A DNA stretch of 64,000 nucleotides from Mesorhizobium_B sp963522145 (GCA_963522145.1 CAUQXI010000012.1:1-64000); one strand, 5' to 3'; shown: positions 31,627 through 40,530, numbered from the stretch's first letter. Made by a program: numbers and translations. The notes: a model not told the origin generated them from the sequence alone.

Positions 31627-32859
31627 ATGACACTTTCGCTCGACCTTGCCGCCGCGCCGAGGCGCGCCGTTCCCATTCCAGCTCCCGTCGCTGAAAAGCC
31701 CTCGCTGATCGGGCTTACAAGGGCCGAGATGGCAGAGGCGCTTGTTGCCGCCGGCGTGCCGGAGCGCCAGGCCAAAATGCGCGTGCAGCAGCTCTGGCAC
31801 TGGCTTTACGTGCGCGGCGTGTCGGATTTTTCCGCCATGCTCAACGTGTCGAAGGAGCTGCGCGAGACGCTCGCCCGCGCCTTCACGATCGCCCGGCCCG
31901 AGATCGTGGAAGAACAAATCTCCAACGACGGCACCCGCAAATGGCTGTTCCGCTTTCCTTCGCGCGGCGCGGGCCGGCCCGTGGAGATCGAAACCGTTTA
32001 CATCCCCGAGGAAGGCCGCGGCACGCTCTGCATCTCGTCCCAGGTGGGTTGCACGCTCAACTGCTCCTTCTGCCACACGGGCACGCAGAAGCTCGTGCGC
32101 AACCTGACCTCCGAGGAAATTCTCGCGCAGCTTCTCGTCGCGCGTGATCGCCTGGGCGACTTTCCGGACCGCGACACGCCTGCGGGCGCGATCCTGCCGG
32201 CGGAGGGGCGCAAGGTCACCAACATCGTCATGATGGGCATGGGCGAGCCCCTTTACAATTTCGAGAACGTCAAGCGCGCGCTGCTGGTGGCATCCGACGG
32301 CGACGGCCTCTCCCTGTCGAAGCGACGCATCACGCTTTCCACCTCGGGCGTCGTTCCCGAGATCGCCCGGACCGGCGAGGAGATCGGCGTGATGCTGGCC
32401 ATCTCGCTCCACGCCGTGCGCGACGAGTTGCGCGACGTGCTGGTGCCGATCAACCGGAAATATCCGCTGAAGGACCTGCTCGACGCCTGCCGCCGCTATC
32501 CGAGCCTGTCCAATGCCCGGCGCATCACCTTCGAATATGTGATGCTGAAGGGCGTGAACGACAGCCTGGCCGACGCGCGCGAGATGGTGCGCCTCCTGAA
32601 GGGCATCCCGGCCAAGATCAACCTGATTCCATTCAACCCCTGGCCCGGCACCGACTACCAATGCTCGGACTGGACGCAGATCGAGAAATTCGCCGACCTC
32701 ATCAATGCGGCCGGCTACGCCTCCCCCATCCGCACCCCACGCGGCCGCGATATCCTCGCCGCCTGCGGGCAGCTCAAGTCGGAGTCGGAGCGGATGCGCA
32801 AGGTGGACCGGCTGGCGCTGGAGGCCATGATGATCGCCAATCATGGTGAGGACGAATAA
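31627..32859 (+). CDS. rlmN: 23S rRNA (adenine2503-C2)-methyltransferase / tRNA A37 methyltransferase
   Basis: 410 residues. The radical-SAM cluster is Cys142, Cys146 and Cys149 (GCTLNCSFCHTG). The paired mechanistic cysteines are Cys135 in TLCISSQVG and the C-terminal Cys in ILAACGQL. GMGEPLYN and the SLHAVRDELRDVLVPINRKYP block are also present. It methylates C2 of A2503 in 23S rRNA and A37 in some tRNAs. The N-terminus is about 20 residues longer than in E. coli, usual in alphaproteobacteria. It stands alone. Confidence 0.97.
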   Translation: MTLSLDLAAAPRRAVPIPAPVAEKPSLIGLTRAEMAEALVAAGVPERQAKMRVQQLWHWLYVRGVSDFSAMLNVSKELRETLARAFTIARPEIVEEQISNDGTRKWLFRFPSRGAGRPVEIETVYIPEEGRGTLCISSQVGCTLNCSFCHTGTQKLVRNLTSEEILAQLLVARDRLGDFPDRDTPAGAILPAEGRKVTNIVMMGMGEPLYNFENVKRALLVASDGDGLSLSKRRITLSTSGVVPEIARTGEEIGVMLAISLHAVRDELRDVLVPINRKYPLKDLLDACRRYPSLSNARRITFEYVMLKGVNDSLADAREMVRLLKGIPAKINLIPFNPWPGTDYQCSDWTQIEKFADLINAAGYASPIRTPRGRDILAACGQLKSESERMRKVDRLALEAMMIANHGEDE

Positions 32860-32937
32860 GGCCTTCCAGTCGCCTCGAACGCGCCGCAACTCCGCCCTTT
32901 GCCTGCACGAGGATCGCCGGCAGACGGAGGCGAGGCG

Positions 32938-33435
32938 ATGGGTGGATTTCAACAAGGCAGGGGAACGGAAGCTTTTCCGCTGCTGGAAGGCGCGCGGGCG
33001 CTTCTTCCGGTGCTCCTGCTTCGCCTCCTTGTGATCGGCGCGGGCTACGGTGTCGCCGTGTTCGTCGCAACATTCGTGACGGTGGCCCATCTCGCGCTGC
33101 CCACCGTCTTGCCCGACGAGGGCCGCTTCGGCTCCTTCTACGGTTTCATGCGGGATTGGCCGATGCTGTTCGCAGGCGGTTTCGCGCTCACCGCGACAGC
33201 CGCGCTGCCCGGTTTCATGGCGGTCGTGCTTCTGGCTTGGTGGCGGAACTGGCATGATGCGCTGCGCTTCTCGGCCGCCGGCGCGGCTAACGCGCTGTTG
33301 TCGCTCTGGCTTCAGGGCGGCCTGGCCGGCGAACTCCTCTTCGCCGCGCTTGGCGGTGGGCTCGCGGGCGGCTTCGGCTACTGGCTGGTCGCCGAGCGCT
33401 GGCGGGATCGTTCCCTTAGCGCGCCTGCGCCGTGA
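32938..33435 (+). CDS. Hypothetical four-helix membrane protein
   Basis: 165 residues with four hydrophobic segments (about 20-45, 75-100, 105-120, 130-150) and a short basic C-terminus. I do not recognise a named domain. ATG 32938 has a strong GGAGGCGAGG ribosome site, which supports a real gene. Its 3' end overlaps the convergent lysE-type gene by 20 bp. Function unknown. Confidence 0.7.
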   Translation: MGGFQQGRGTEAFPLLEGARALLPVLLLRLLVIGAGYGVAVFVATFVTVAHLALPTVLPDEGRFGSFYGFMRDWPMLFAGGFALTATAALPGFMAVVLLAWWRNWHDALRFSAAGAANALLSLWLQGGLAGELLFAALGGGLAGGFGYWLVAERWRDRSLSAPAP

Positions 33436-34060
33436 GGATCTTGAGCGCAAAGGCCGAGAACACGCCTGCGAACAGATAATCGACCACCCGCGTCACGCGC
33501 GGGCTTTTCCGCAGCAGGCCGGCGAAACGGTCGGCGGCGAGCACCATGGGCACCACGATCGGCAGCGACAACGGGATGAACAGCAGGCCGAGAAAGAAGA
33601 TCTTGCCTGAGGCATGAGGATCATGCGCTGACACGAATTGCGGCAAAAAGGTCATGAAGAACAGGATGATCTTCGGGTTCATCAGGTTGATGCCTAAGCC
33701 CGTCGCCCAGTTCCTCGCGATCGAACGCTCTCCGCGCCCGCCAGCTTTTTCGGGCGAGAATGCCGAGCCGTGGCGGAGCGCCTGGAAGGCGAGCCAGACG
33801 AGATAGCCCGCACCCGCCACCTTCAGCGCGAGAAAGGCCTGCGGCGAGGCCACGATCAGGGCGGAAAGCCCCAGCGCCACGAGCGAAGTGTGGATCACGA
33901 TCCCCGTCATCGCGCCCGCCATGCAGGCGAGCCCCGCCGCCCTCCCCTGCGCCAGCGCGCGGCCGACGAACAGCGTCATGTCCGGTCCCGGCGTGATGGC
34001 GATCACCACGGTGGCAAGCGCGAATTGCAGGATGGTGGGCCAGTCGGGGATGAAGCTCAT
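33416..34060 (-). CDS. LysE/RhtB family amino-acid exporter
   Basis: 214 residues with about six hydrophobic segments. The LysE-family opening ITPGPDMTLFVGRALAQGRAAGL and the central GLGINLMNPKIILFFMTFLPQF are diagnostic. Members export amino acids or homoserine lactones; the substrate here is unknown. Start 34060 (MSFIPDW) matches the family; the frame extends to 34117 without homologous sequence. Confidence 0.92.
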   Translation of the reverse strand: MSFIPDWPTILQFALATVVIAITPGPDMTLFVGRALAQGRAAGLACMAGAMTGIVIHTSLVALGLSALIVASPQAFLALKVAGAGYLVWLAFQALRHGSAFSPEKAGGRGERSIARNWATGLGINLMNPKIILFFMTFLPQFVSAHDPHASGKIFFLGLLFIPLSLPIVVPMVLAADRFAGLLRKSPRVTRVVDYLFAGVFSAFALKILTAQAR

Positions 34061-34153
34061 GGTCAAACGGCCTCGTGAGAACAAGATGCCATAGCGGCAG
34101 GCGGATCGGCGCGCCAACAGGGTTGACGGTTACCTTTGACAAGCCGATTGAGG

Positions 34154-34186
34154 AGAACCCGGCGAAAGGTGATTCCGCCGGGTTCT
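34154..34186 (-). terminator. Strong hairpin downstream of the small HTH-like gene
   Basis: 11-bp perfect stem AGAACCCGGCG/CGCCGGGTTCT (34154-34164 with 34176-34186) with an 11-base loop, 13 bases past the stop of the minus-strand gene. It has no T-run after it on either strand, so it may be an RNA 3'-end stabiliser or transcription barrier and not a classical terminator. Confidence 0.45.
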
Positions 34187-34198
34187 GAGTGCAGCTAA

Positions 34199-34396
34199 TT
34201 AGTTCAGCCGCTTCAACGCCTCACTCCGGCTACCGGGGTGTAGCTTGCCGGTATTGATTTCCGAAATGCGGCCGCCGTTGACATCGAAGTGGGCTGCAAT
34301 TCGGCTTTGAAGTTTACCCTTCATGAGCATGAGCTGCGCGTTGACTGCGTCTTCAAAGGTGAGGCTCTTGCTCGGTTTAGCGCCTGCCTTTCGCAT
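34199..34396 (-). CDS. Small HTH-like protein of unknown function
   Basis: 65 residues: a basic N-terminus (MRKAGAKPSKS), then LTFEDAVNAQLMLMKGKLQSRIAAHFDVNGGRISEINTGKLHPGS. The segment RIAAHFDVNGGRISEI reads as a helix-turn-helix, like short proteins seen in alphaproteobacterial chromosomes and prophages. Start 34396 follows AAAAGGG; an in-frame upstream start at 34474 is possible. It is flanked by hairpins (34154-34186 and 34506-34536) and sits at the edge of a region of visibly lower GC, so acquisition is possible. Function unknown. Confidence 0.6.
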   Translation of the reverse strand: MRKAGAKPSKSLTFEDAVNAQLMLMKGKLQSRIAAHFDVNGGRISEINTGKLHPGSRSEALKRLN

Positions 34397-34489
34397 GGCG
34401 GTACCCTTTTCAGTTTGCGCCAGGCAAGGCTTGACACGGGCGGTTGATCGGACACATGGTCCACTCGTGCGCACAAGCCTCCGCCTTAC

Positions 34490-34638
34490 CTAGCGGTTTC
34501 AACTAGGCCCAGCTCTTTGTGGTGAAGAGCTGGGCCGCTCCGTTTCAGGCACCGTGCTTGAAACGATTCAAAAATCGTCCGAGTCGTTACCGGAATTCAA
34601 GACTGGACGGGCAAGTATCCATAGTTGCCCCCTTTTTT
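34490..34638 (+). ncRNA. Candidate structured small RNA upstream of argG
   Basis: Three hairpins stand in a row on the plus strand: a 12-bp perfect stem with 7-base loop (34506-34517/34525-34536), a 25-base near-perfect dyad (34541-34565), and a GGGCAA/TTGCCC stem (34609-34614/34625-34630) followed by CC and six T residues (34633-34638), a terminator shape. No convincing reading frame covers them. The 5' end is a guess. The layout fits a rhizobial trans-acting sRNA, but no known family was recognised. Confidence 0.35.
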
Positions 34639-34657
34639 CTGTTGATTGCATTCACTC

Positions 34658-34687
34658 TTGGACGAGTGGACTTGCTCAGCCTATATT
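34658..34687 (+). promoter_or_regulatory. argG: Candidate argG promoter
   Basis: TTGGAC (34658-34663) and TATATT (34682-34687) separated by 18 bases, just after the T-run at 34633-34638 and about 170 bases before argG. The -10 is good, the -35 weak. Confidence 0.3.
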
Positions 34688-34859
34688 ATTGATGGGTAGC
34701 CATCCACTTTCAACGAGGCGACATTCCCTGAATGCGCCAGTTCTTGATCGACGTTCCAGCTAACCCAAGCACTGCCTATGATTTACCGCACTGCCCTTTT
34801 CGCTGCAGTGCAAAATGATCTAAGGAGGCGGCATTCGGGATAATGCGTCGAGGGCAGCC

Positions 34860-36083
<1,224 letters not shown>

Positions 36084-36152
36084 GAGCCGCGCCAGCGCTT
36101 GCAGGAATCCAGCGAAGCTGTTTCCTGTTCGCGTTCTTTCCAGGAGGGGTGA

Positions 36153-37319
36153 ATGGCGCGCTATGATGTGGTGATCGTGGGCGGCGCGATCATGGGCAGC
36201 GCGCTGGCCTATGCGCTCCGGCGCGAAGGATTTACCGGCACGGTCGCGCTGATCGAGCGCGATCCCGCTTTCGCGCGCTCGGCCACGACGCTGTCCGTCG
36301 CCTCCATCCGCCAGCAGTTCTCGATCCCCGAAAACATCCGCCTGTCGCGCTGGACGCTGGGCCTCTTCCACCGCTTGGGGGAAGAGTTCGAGGCGGAAGC
36401 CGATATCGGCTTTCGCGAGAAAGGCTATCTGATGCTGGCGAGTTCCGCCGGTCTTGGCGTACTCCAGGCTAATCACCGAACGCAGGTAGCGGAAGGCGCG
36501 GACATCCTGCTGGAAGACGCCGAGGCGCTTGCCCGCCGCTTCCGCTGGCTTTCCCCGGATGGGCTGGCCGCCGGAGCCTGGGGGCGCTCCGGCGAAGGCT
36601 GGTTCGACGCCCACGCCTTGCTTGGCCTGTTCCGCAAGGCGCTGAAGAACCGGGTCGACCTGATCCACGGCGAGGTCGTGGGGATCGAACGGGAAAGGAA
36701 CCGGGTGACAACCGTGCGGCTCGTCTCGGGCGAGACACTGGAAGCGGGCATCGTGGTCAATGCGGCGGGACCGGATGGCGGCAAACTCGCTTCCATGGCC
36801 GGCGTGGCGCTTCCCGTGGAAGGGCGCAAGCGCACCGTTTTCGTGTTCGAGGCCCGCGATCGCTTCGATGACATGCCGCTGATCGTCGATCCGTGCGGCG
36901 TTTATGTGCGCCCCGAAGGCAGCGTCTTCATTTCGGGCGGCGCGGAACACCCCGAGGGTGACGCTCCGGCCGACCCGCACGACTTCGAGCCCGACTGGAG
37001 CCTGTGGGAAGACGCGGTCTGGCCCGCGCTCGCGACCCGGATTCCCGCCTTCGAGGCGATCAAGGCGACGCGCGCCTGGGCGGGCCATTACGACTACAAC
37101 ACGCTTGACCAGAACGCCGTGATCGGCCCGCATCCGGAGCTGGAAAACTTCCTGTTCGCCAACGGCTTTTCCGGCCACGGGCTCCAGCAGGCGCCGGCGG
37201 TGGGCCAGGCGCTTGCCGAGTGGATCATCCACGGCGCCTATCGCACGGTGGACTGCTCCGCCTTCGATTATGCGCGGATCGCGGAGAACCGGCCGTTCCG
37301 CGAATTGAACGTCATCTGA
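36153..37319 (+). CDS. FAD-dependent oxidoreductase, D-amino-acid oxidase/glycine oxidase (DAO) superfamily
   Basis: 388 residues. The N-terminal FAD Rossmann motif is VVIVGGAIMGSALAYAL with IERDPAF closing the fold. VVNAAGPDG, the YVRPEGSVFISGG strand and the C-terminal FANGFSGHGLQQAPAVGQALAEWI follow the DAO pattern of sarcosine-oxidase/FOXRED1-like enzymes. Ribosome site AGGAGGGG. It oxidises a C-N bond in an amine or amino acid; the substrate is not readable. It lies between argG and leuD in the same orientation with gaps of about 65 bp. Confidence 0.88.
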   Translation: MARYDVVIVGGAIMGSALAYALRREGFTGTVALIERDPAFARSATTLSVASIRQQFSIPENIRLSRWTLGLFHRLGEEFEAEADIGFREKGYLMLASSAGLGVLQANHRTQVAEGADILLEDAEALARRFRWLSPDGLAAGAWGRSGEGWFDAHALLGLFRKALKNRVDLIHGEVVGIERERNRVTTVRLVSGETLEAGIVVNAAGPDGGKLASMAGVALPVEGRKRTVFVFEARDRFDDMPLIVDPCGVYVRPEGSVFISGGAEHPEGDAPADPHDFEPDWSLWEDAVWPALATRIPAFEAIKATRAWAGHYDYNTLDQNAVIGPHPELENFLFANGFSGHGLQQAPAVGQALAEWIIHGAYRTVDCSAFDYARIAENRPFRELNVI

Positions 37320-37382
37320 ATCGTGGCGCGAGGCGCTGCGGTGGTGTAGGGCTCAGCGCGAGAAGCTCGGAGGCATGATCCC

Positions 37383-37988
37383 ATGGAGAAATTCACCACC
37401 CTGACCGGCGTCGCGGCGGCCCTGCCGATCGTCAATGTCGACACCGACATGATCATCCCCAAGGATTATCTCAAGACGATCAAGCGCACAGGCCTCGGCA
37501 AGGGCCTCTTCGCCGAGATGCGCTATCTCGACGACGGCGCGGAGAACCCTGATTTCGTGCTCAACAAGCCCGCCTACCGCAAGGCGGAGATCCTGGTCGC
37601 GGGCGACAATTTCGGCTGCGGCTCAAGCCGCGAGCATGCGCCTTGGGCGCTGCTCGATTTCGGCATCCGCTGCGTGATCTCGACCTCGTTCGCCGACATC
37701 TTCTACAACAACTGCTTCAAGAACGGCATTCTGCCGGTGACCGTCAGCCCGGAAGACCTCGACAAGCTGATGGACGATGCCGGCCGCGGCTCCAATGCCA
37801 CGCTGACCGTCGATCTCGAAGCGATGGAGATCCGCGGCCCCGATGGCGGATCGGTCAAGTTCGATCTCGACCCCTTCCGCCGCCACTGCCTTCTCAACGG
37901 CCTCGACGATATCGGCCTCACTTTGGAAAAGGCATCGGCCATCGACCAGTTCGAAGCCCGAAACGCCACCCAGCGGCCCTGGGCCTGA
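37383..37988 (+). CDS. leuD: 3-isopropylmalate dehydratase small subunit
   Basis: 201 residues with the LeuD signatures LPIVNVDTDMIIPKDYLKTI and GDNFGCGSSREHAPWALLDFGIRCVIS. With LeuC it isomerises 2-isopropylmalate in leucine synthesis. No leuC is adjacent or elsewhere in this window. A GGAGG ribosome site lies 12 bases before ATG 37383. The ridA gene follows after 11 bp. Confidence 0.97.
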   Translation: MEKFTTLTGVAAALPIVNVDTDMIIPKDYLKTIKRTGLGKGLFAEMRYLDDGAENPDFVLNKPAYRKAEILVAGDNFGCGSSREHAPWALLDFGIRCVISTSFADIFYNNCFKNGILPVTVSPEDLDKLMDDAGRGSNATLTVDLEAMEIRGPDGGSVKFDLDPFRRHCLLNGLDDIGLTLEKASAIDQFEARNATQRPWA

Positions 37989-37999
37989 AGGCTTCGCAC

Positions 38000-38389
38000 A
38001 TGGCCGAGCGCCGCCTGATCTCCACCGGCTCGCCCTTCGAGAAGACAGCCGGCTATTCGCGCGCGGTTGTGCAGGGCGAATGGTGCTTCGTGTCCGGCAC
38101 AACCGGCTATGATTACGCCACCATGACCATGCCGGACAGGATCGAGGAGCAGGTCCGCAACACGTTCAAGACGGTGACGGCCGCACTTGCCGAGGGCGGC
38201 TTCGCTCTCGCCGATGTGGTGCGGGCCGTTTACTACCTCACCGACACAAGAAATGTGGACACGGTGTTTCCTCTCCTCGGCGAGCATTTCGGGAACATCC
38301 GCCCCGCCTGCACCATGATCACCTGCCAGCTCAACAAGCCCGAGATGAAGTTCGAGATGGAGGTGACGGCGCTGCGGCGTTCGGCCTGA
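38000..38389 (+). CDS. RidA family enamine/imine deaminase
   Basis: 129 residues of the YjgF/YER057c/UK114 fold: GSPFEKTAGYSRAVVQGEWCFVSGTTGYD at the N-terminus and the C-terminal RPACTMITCQL with the conserved Arg that binds the carboxylate of the imine. RidA proteins hydrolyse reactive enamines and imines made by PLP enzymes and protect branched-chain amino-acid metabolism, which fits a place between leuD and leuB. Its TGA is immediately followed, with no spacer, by the stop of the convergent vapC gene. Confidence 0.92.
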   Translation: MAERRLISTGSPFEKTAGYSRAVVQGEWCFVSGTTGYDYATMTMPDRIEEQVRNTFKTVTAALAEGGFALADVVRAVYYLTDTRNVDTVFPLLGEHFGNIRPACTMITCQLNKPEMKFEMEVTALRRSA

Positions 38390-38779
38390 TCAGATCAGCT
38401 TCAGGCCGAGATGCTCGGCCATCGGCAGGAAGTCACGATCCTGCTGGAGAAGCACATGGTCATGCTCGATGCAGAATGCGCCGATGATCATGTCGTTCGT
38501 CTTGCGGATGGTGACGCCGCGTTGCCGGAGCGCGCGGAAGTGAGCGGCGGCTTTGACTGCCAAGCCTAAGCCGAGCATTTCGACCACATCGAACTGCCGA
38601 AGATAGCGTTCGAGAAACAAGGCATGCCGATCATTGTCGGCCCCTTGAAGCACTTCGAGCAGGATCAGGTCACCGACGAGGATGGACCCGGTGTGAACGA
38701 GCTCCTTGAGCGTGGAAACGGCGCTGCTTTCGCGATTGCGCAGGCTGTGGATCCAGACGGAGCTGTCGACGACGATCAC
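38390..38779 (-). CDS. Type II toxin, VapC-like PIN-domain ribonuclease (second module)
   Basis: 129 residues of a complete PIN domain: Asp5 in MIVVDSSVWIHSL, Glu in LLEVLQGA, Asp in TNDMIIGAFC and the QQDRDF Asp near the end. It is not closely similar to the VapC at 10329, so it is an independent module. ATG 38779 overlaps the antitoxin stop by four bases. Its stop abuts the ridA stop exactly. Confidence 0.92.
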   Translation of the reverse strand: MIVVDSSVWIHSLRNRESSAVSTLKELVHTGSILVGDLILLEVLQGADNDRHALFLERYLRQFDVVEMLGLGLAVKAAAHFRALRQRGVTIRKTNDMIIGAFCIEHDHVLLQQDRDFLPMAEHLGLKLI

Positions 38780-38988
38780 CTGTGATCGTCGAGGAAGCGG
38801 CCTTCCCGCATGGCATCCAGATCACCATGCCAGCCCGCTCCGGCCATCGCCTCGATGGCTTCCATCTGGCGGGCGCCTCGGATGAGGCGGCGCAAGGCTT
38901 CTTCGACCGTCGCCTTCTTGGAAGACAGTCCGGCCACCGCCATGGCCTCCGCCATCAAGGCGTCGTCCAGATCGATATTCGTGCGCAA
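38776..38988 (-). CDS. Type II antitoxin, VapB-like with ribbon-helix-helix N-terminus
   Basis: 70 residues: MRTNIDLDDALMAEAMAVAG is the ribbon-helix-helix opening of the VapB2-type antitoxins, SSKKATVEEALRRLI the second helix, and the acidic-aromatic tail binds the toxin. The start is TTG 38988, supported by a strong CGGAGGG ribosome site six bases upstream; no suitable ATG is in frame before residue 12. This antitoxin class differs from the AbrB-type one near gltB. Confidence 0.9.
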   Translation of the reverse strand: MRTNIDLDDALMAEAMAVAGLSSKKATVEEALRRLIRGARQMEAIEAMAGAGWHGDLDAMREGRFLDDHR

Positions 38989-39011
38989 CCCGGCCCTCCG
39001 GACATCAAAGC

Positions 39012-39041
39012 AGATGTGTATTACACATCTCAGACATACAC
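39012..39041 (-). promoter_or_regulatory. Candidate operator of the second VapBC module
   Basis: Perfect 19-base dyad with arms AGATGTGTA (39012-39020) and TACACATCT (39022-39030) around one central T, followed by a partial repeat of the half site (ACATACACA, 39033-39041). It lies 24-53 bases upstream of the vapB start, in the space shared with divergent leuB. Local GC is clearly lower than the flanks. Ribbon-helix-helix antitoxins bind such paired half sites. Confidence 0.55.
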
Positions 39042-39129
39042 ATTCCTGCGTCCCGCTTCAATGCTTGCCTTCTCCCATCATCTGTCGTTAGGGACGGTTG
39101 ATCCCTGTTCTTAGACAAAGAGCCCGCCC

Positions 39130-40242
39130 ATGCCTTCCCGCAAGCTTTTCCTTCTTCCCGGCGACGGCATCGGACCGGAAGCGATGGCGGAGGTGCGCAA
39201 GCTGATCGCGGCGATGAACTCCACGCTGCAAACCGGGTTTGAAACGGAAAGCGGGCTGGTGGGCGGCTCGGCCTATGACTCTCACGGCCAATCGATCTCG
39301 GATGCGGACATGGACCGCGCGATGGCGGCGGACGCCGTGCTGTTCGGCGCGGTGGGCGGCCCGAAATGGGACGGCGTGCCGTATGAGGTGCGTCCCGAGG
39401 CGGGCCTGCTTCGCCTGCGCAAGGACATGGAACTGTTTGCGAACCTCCGCCCGGCCATTTGCTATCCCGCGCTGGCGAACTCGTCCTCGCTCAAGCGCGA
39501 ACTGGTGGAAGGGCTCGACATCCTGATCCTGCGCGAGCTCACCGGCGGCGTGTATTTCGGCGAGCCCAAGACCATCACCGATCTCGGCAACAACCAGAAG
39601 CGGGCGATCGACACCCAGGTCTATGATACCTACGAGATCGAGCGCATCGCGCGCGCTGCCTTCGAGCTGGCACGCACCCGGAAAAGCCGCGTGACCTCGA
39701 TGGAAAAGCGCAACGTCATGAAGTCGGGCGTCCTGTGGCACGAGGTGGTGAGCCAGACCCATCGCGACGGCTACACGGATATCCATCTCGATCACATGCT
39801 GGCGGATGCGGGGGGCATGCAGCTCGTGCGCAACCCCAGGCAGTTCGACGTGATCGTCACCGACAACCTGTTCGGCGACATGCTGTCCGACGTGGCTGCC
39901 ATGCTGACCGGCTCGCTCGGCATGCTGCCCTCGGCCAGCCTCGGCGCACCGGACGAGGCGACTGGCAAGCGCCGCGCGCTCTACGAACCGGTCCACGGCT
40001 CCGCGCCCGACATCGCGGGCCGGGGCATCGCCAATCCGATCGCGATGCTTGCCTCCTTCGCCATGTGCCTGCGCTACTCCTTCGAAATGGTGGTGGAGGC
40101 CGACCGGCTCGAAGGCGCGATCGCAGCCGTGTTGGATGCAGGCTATCGCACGAGGGACATCATGTCGGAGGGCATGTCCGAGGTCGGCACCCAGACAATG
40201 GGCGACGCCGTCGTGGAGAAGTTCCTCGCAGCCTCGCACTAG
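39130..40242 (+). CDS. leuB: 3-isopropylmalate dehydrogenase
   Basis: 370 residues. LLPGDGIGPEAM opens the fold, RELTGGVYFGEP and the active-site YDTYEIERIARAAFELAR, KRNVMKSGVLW, NLFGDMLSDVAAMLTGSLGM and HGSAPDIAGRGIANP complete the family pattern. It oxidatively decarboxylates 3-isopropylmalate in leucine synthesis with NAD. It is divergent from vapB; the VapBC module sits between this gene and leuD-ridA. Confidence 0.97.
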   Translation: MPSRKLFLLPGDGIGPEAMAEVRKLIAAMNSTLQTGFETESGLVGGSAYDSHGQSISDADMDRAMAADAVLFGAVGGPKWDGVPYEVRPEAGLLRLRKDMELFANLRPAICYPALANSSSLKRELVEGLDILILRELTGGVYFGEPKTITDLGNNQKRAIDTQVYDTYEIERIARAAFELARTRKSRVTSMEKRNVMKSGVLWHEVVSQTHRDGYTDIHLDHMLADAGGMQLVRNPRQFDVIVTDNLFGDMLSDVAAMLTGSLGMLPSASLGAPDEATGKRRALYEPVHGSAPDIAGRGIANPIAMLASFAMCLRYSFEMVVEADRLEGAIAAVLDAGYRTRDIMSEGMSEVGTQTMGDAVVEKFLAASH

Positions 40243-40248
40243 AAATCA

Positions 40249-40276
40249 TTGACTTGAGCCTGATGCGGCGTAAAAG
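40249..40276 (+). promoter_or_regulatory. Candidate promoter of the Thr-rich leader peptide and asd
   Basis: TTGACT (40249-40254) and TAAAAG (40271-40276) with a 16-base spacer, starting just after the leuB stop. It would start transcription about 15-20 bases before the leader-peptide ATG, directly in front of its GGGAG site. Confidence 0.45.
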
Positions 40277-40298
40277 CCGCCGCAACGGGAGCTTTTCC

Positions 40299-40424
40299 AT
40301 GCGCGGCCGCGGACTGGCCATCTCTGCCTACCTGATGTCCGGCTCGGATGCCGGCGTGGCGGCTCTGCGCCTGCTCTCCCTCAAAACGACCGGCATCACC
40401 AAAACGACCGCCAAGACGGTCTGA
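40299..40424 (+). CDS. Candidate threonine-rich leader peptide upstream of asd
   Basis: 41-codon frame with ATG 40299 and a GGGAG ribosome site at 40287-40291, seven bases upstream. Residues 30-40 contain six threonines plus one isoleucine (TTGITKTTAKT), immediately before the stop, the pattern expected of an attenuation leader sensing charged tRNA-Thr. The next gene, asd, feeds threonine, methionine and lysine synthesis. Competing RNA hairpins follow the stop. I know of no described asd attenuator of this kind in alphaproteobacteria. A short structural gene of unrelated function is the alternative. Confidence 0.55.
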   Translation: MRGRGLAISAYLMSGSDAGVAALRLLSLKTTGITKTTAKTV

Positions 40425-40425
40425 C

Positions 40426-40517
40426 CTCCCGACGCCTGCTCGCTTCTCTCCCCGGGCCATGGCCTCGGGAGACCCCGCCGGGTGGCGGGGCTTCGATCAA
40501 CCGGCGGAGAGGTTTTT
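40426..40517 (+). promoter_or_regulatory. Candidate attenuator: competing hairpins between leader peptide and asd
   Basis: Four possible pairings follow the leader stop: TCCCGACGCC (40427-40436) with 40461-40470 (9 of 10 pairs); 40447-40459 with 40460-40472 (12 of 13 pairs, one G-T, one mismatch); CCCCGCC/GGCGGGG (40473-40479/40484-40490); and CCGCCGG/CCGGCGG (40475-40481/40501-40507), which is followed by AGAGG and five T. The first two exclude each other, as do the last two. The last lies 12 bases before the asd ribosome site. The T-run is not immediately adjacent, so the mechanism (terminator or ribosome-site masking) is open. Confidence 0.4.
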
Positions 40518-40530
40518 CGGAGGTTTTTCA

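Noticed and set aside
34554..34763. 69-codon open frame upstream of argG
   Set aside because: It runs through the hairpin, the T-run and the likely promoter, with no ribosome site or family resemblance.
34833..34859. ATT start for argG behind the AAGGAGG at about 34821, adding nine residues
   Set aside because: ATT initiation is very rare, and ATG 34860 gives the family N-terminus with its own GAGGG site.
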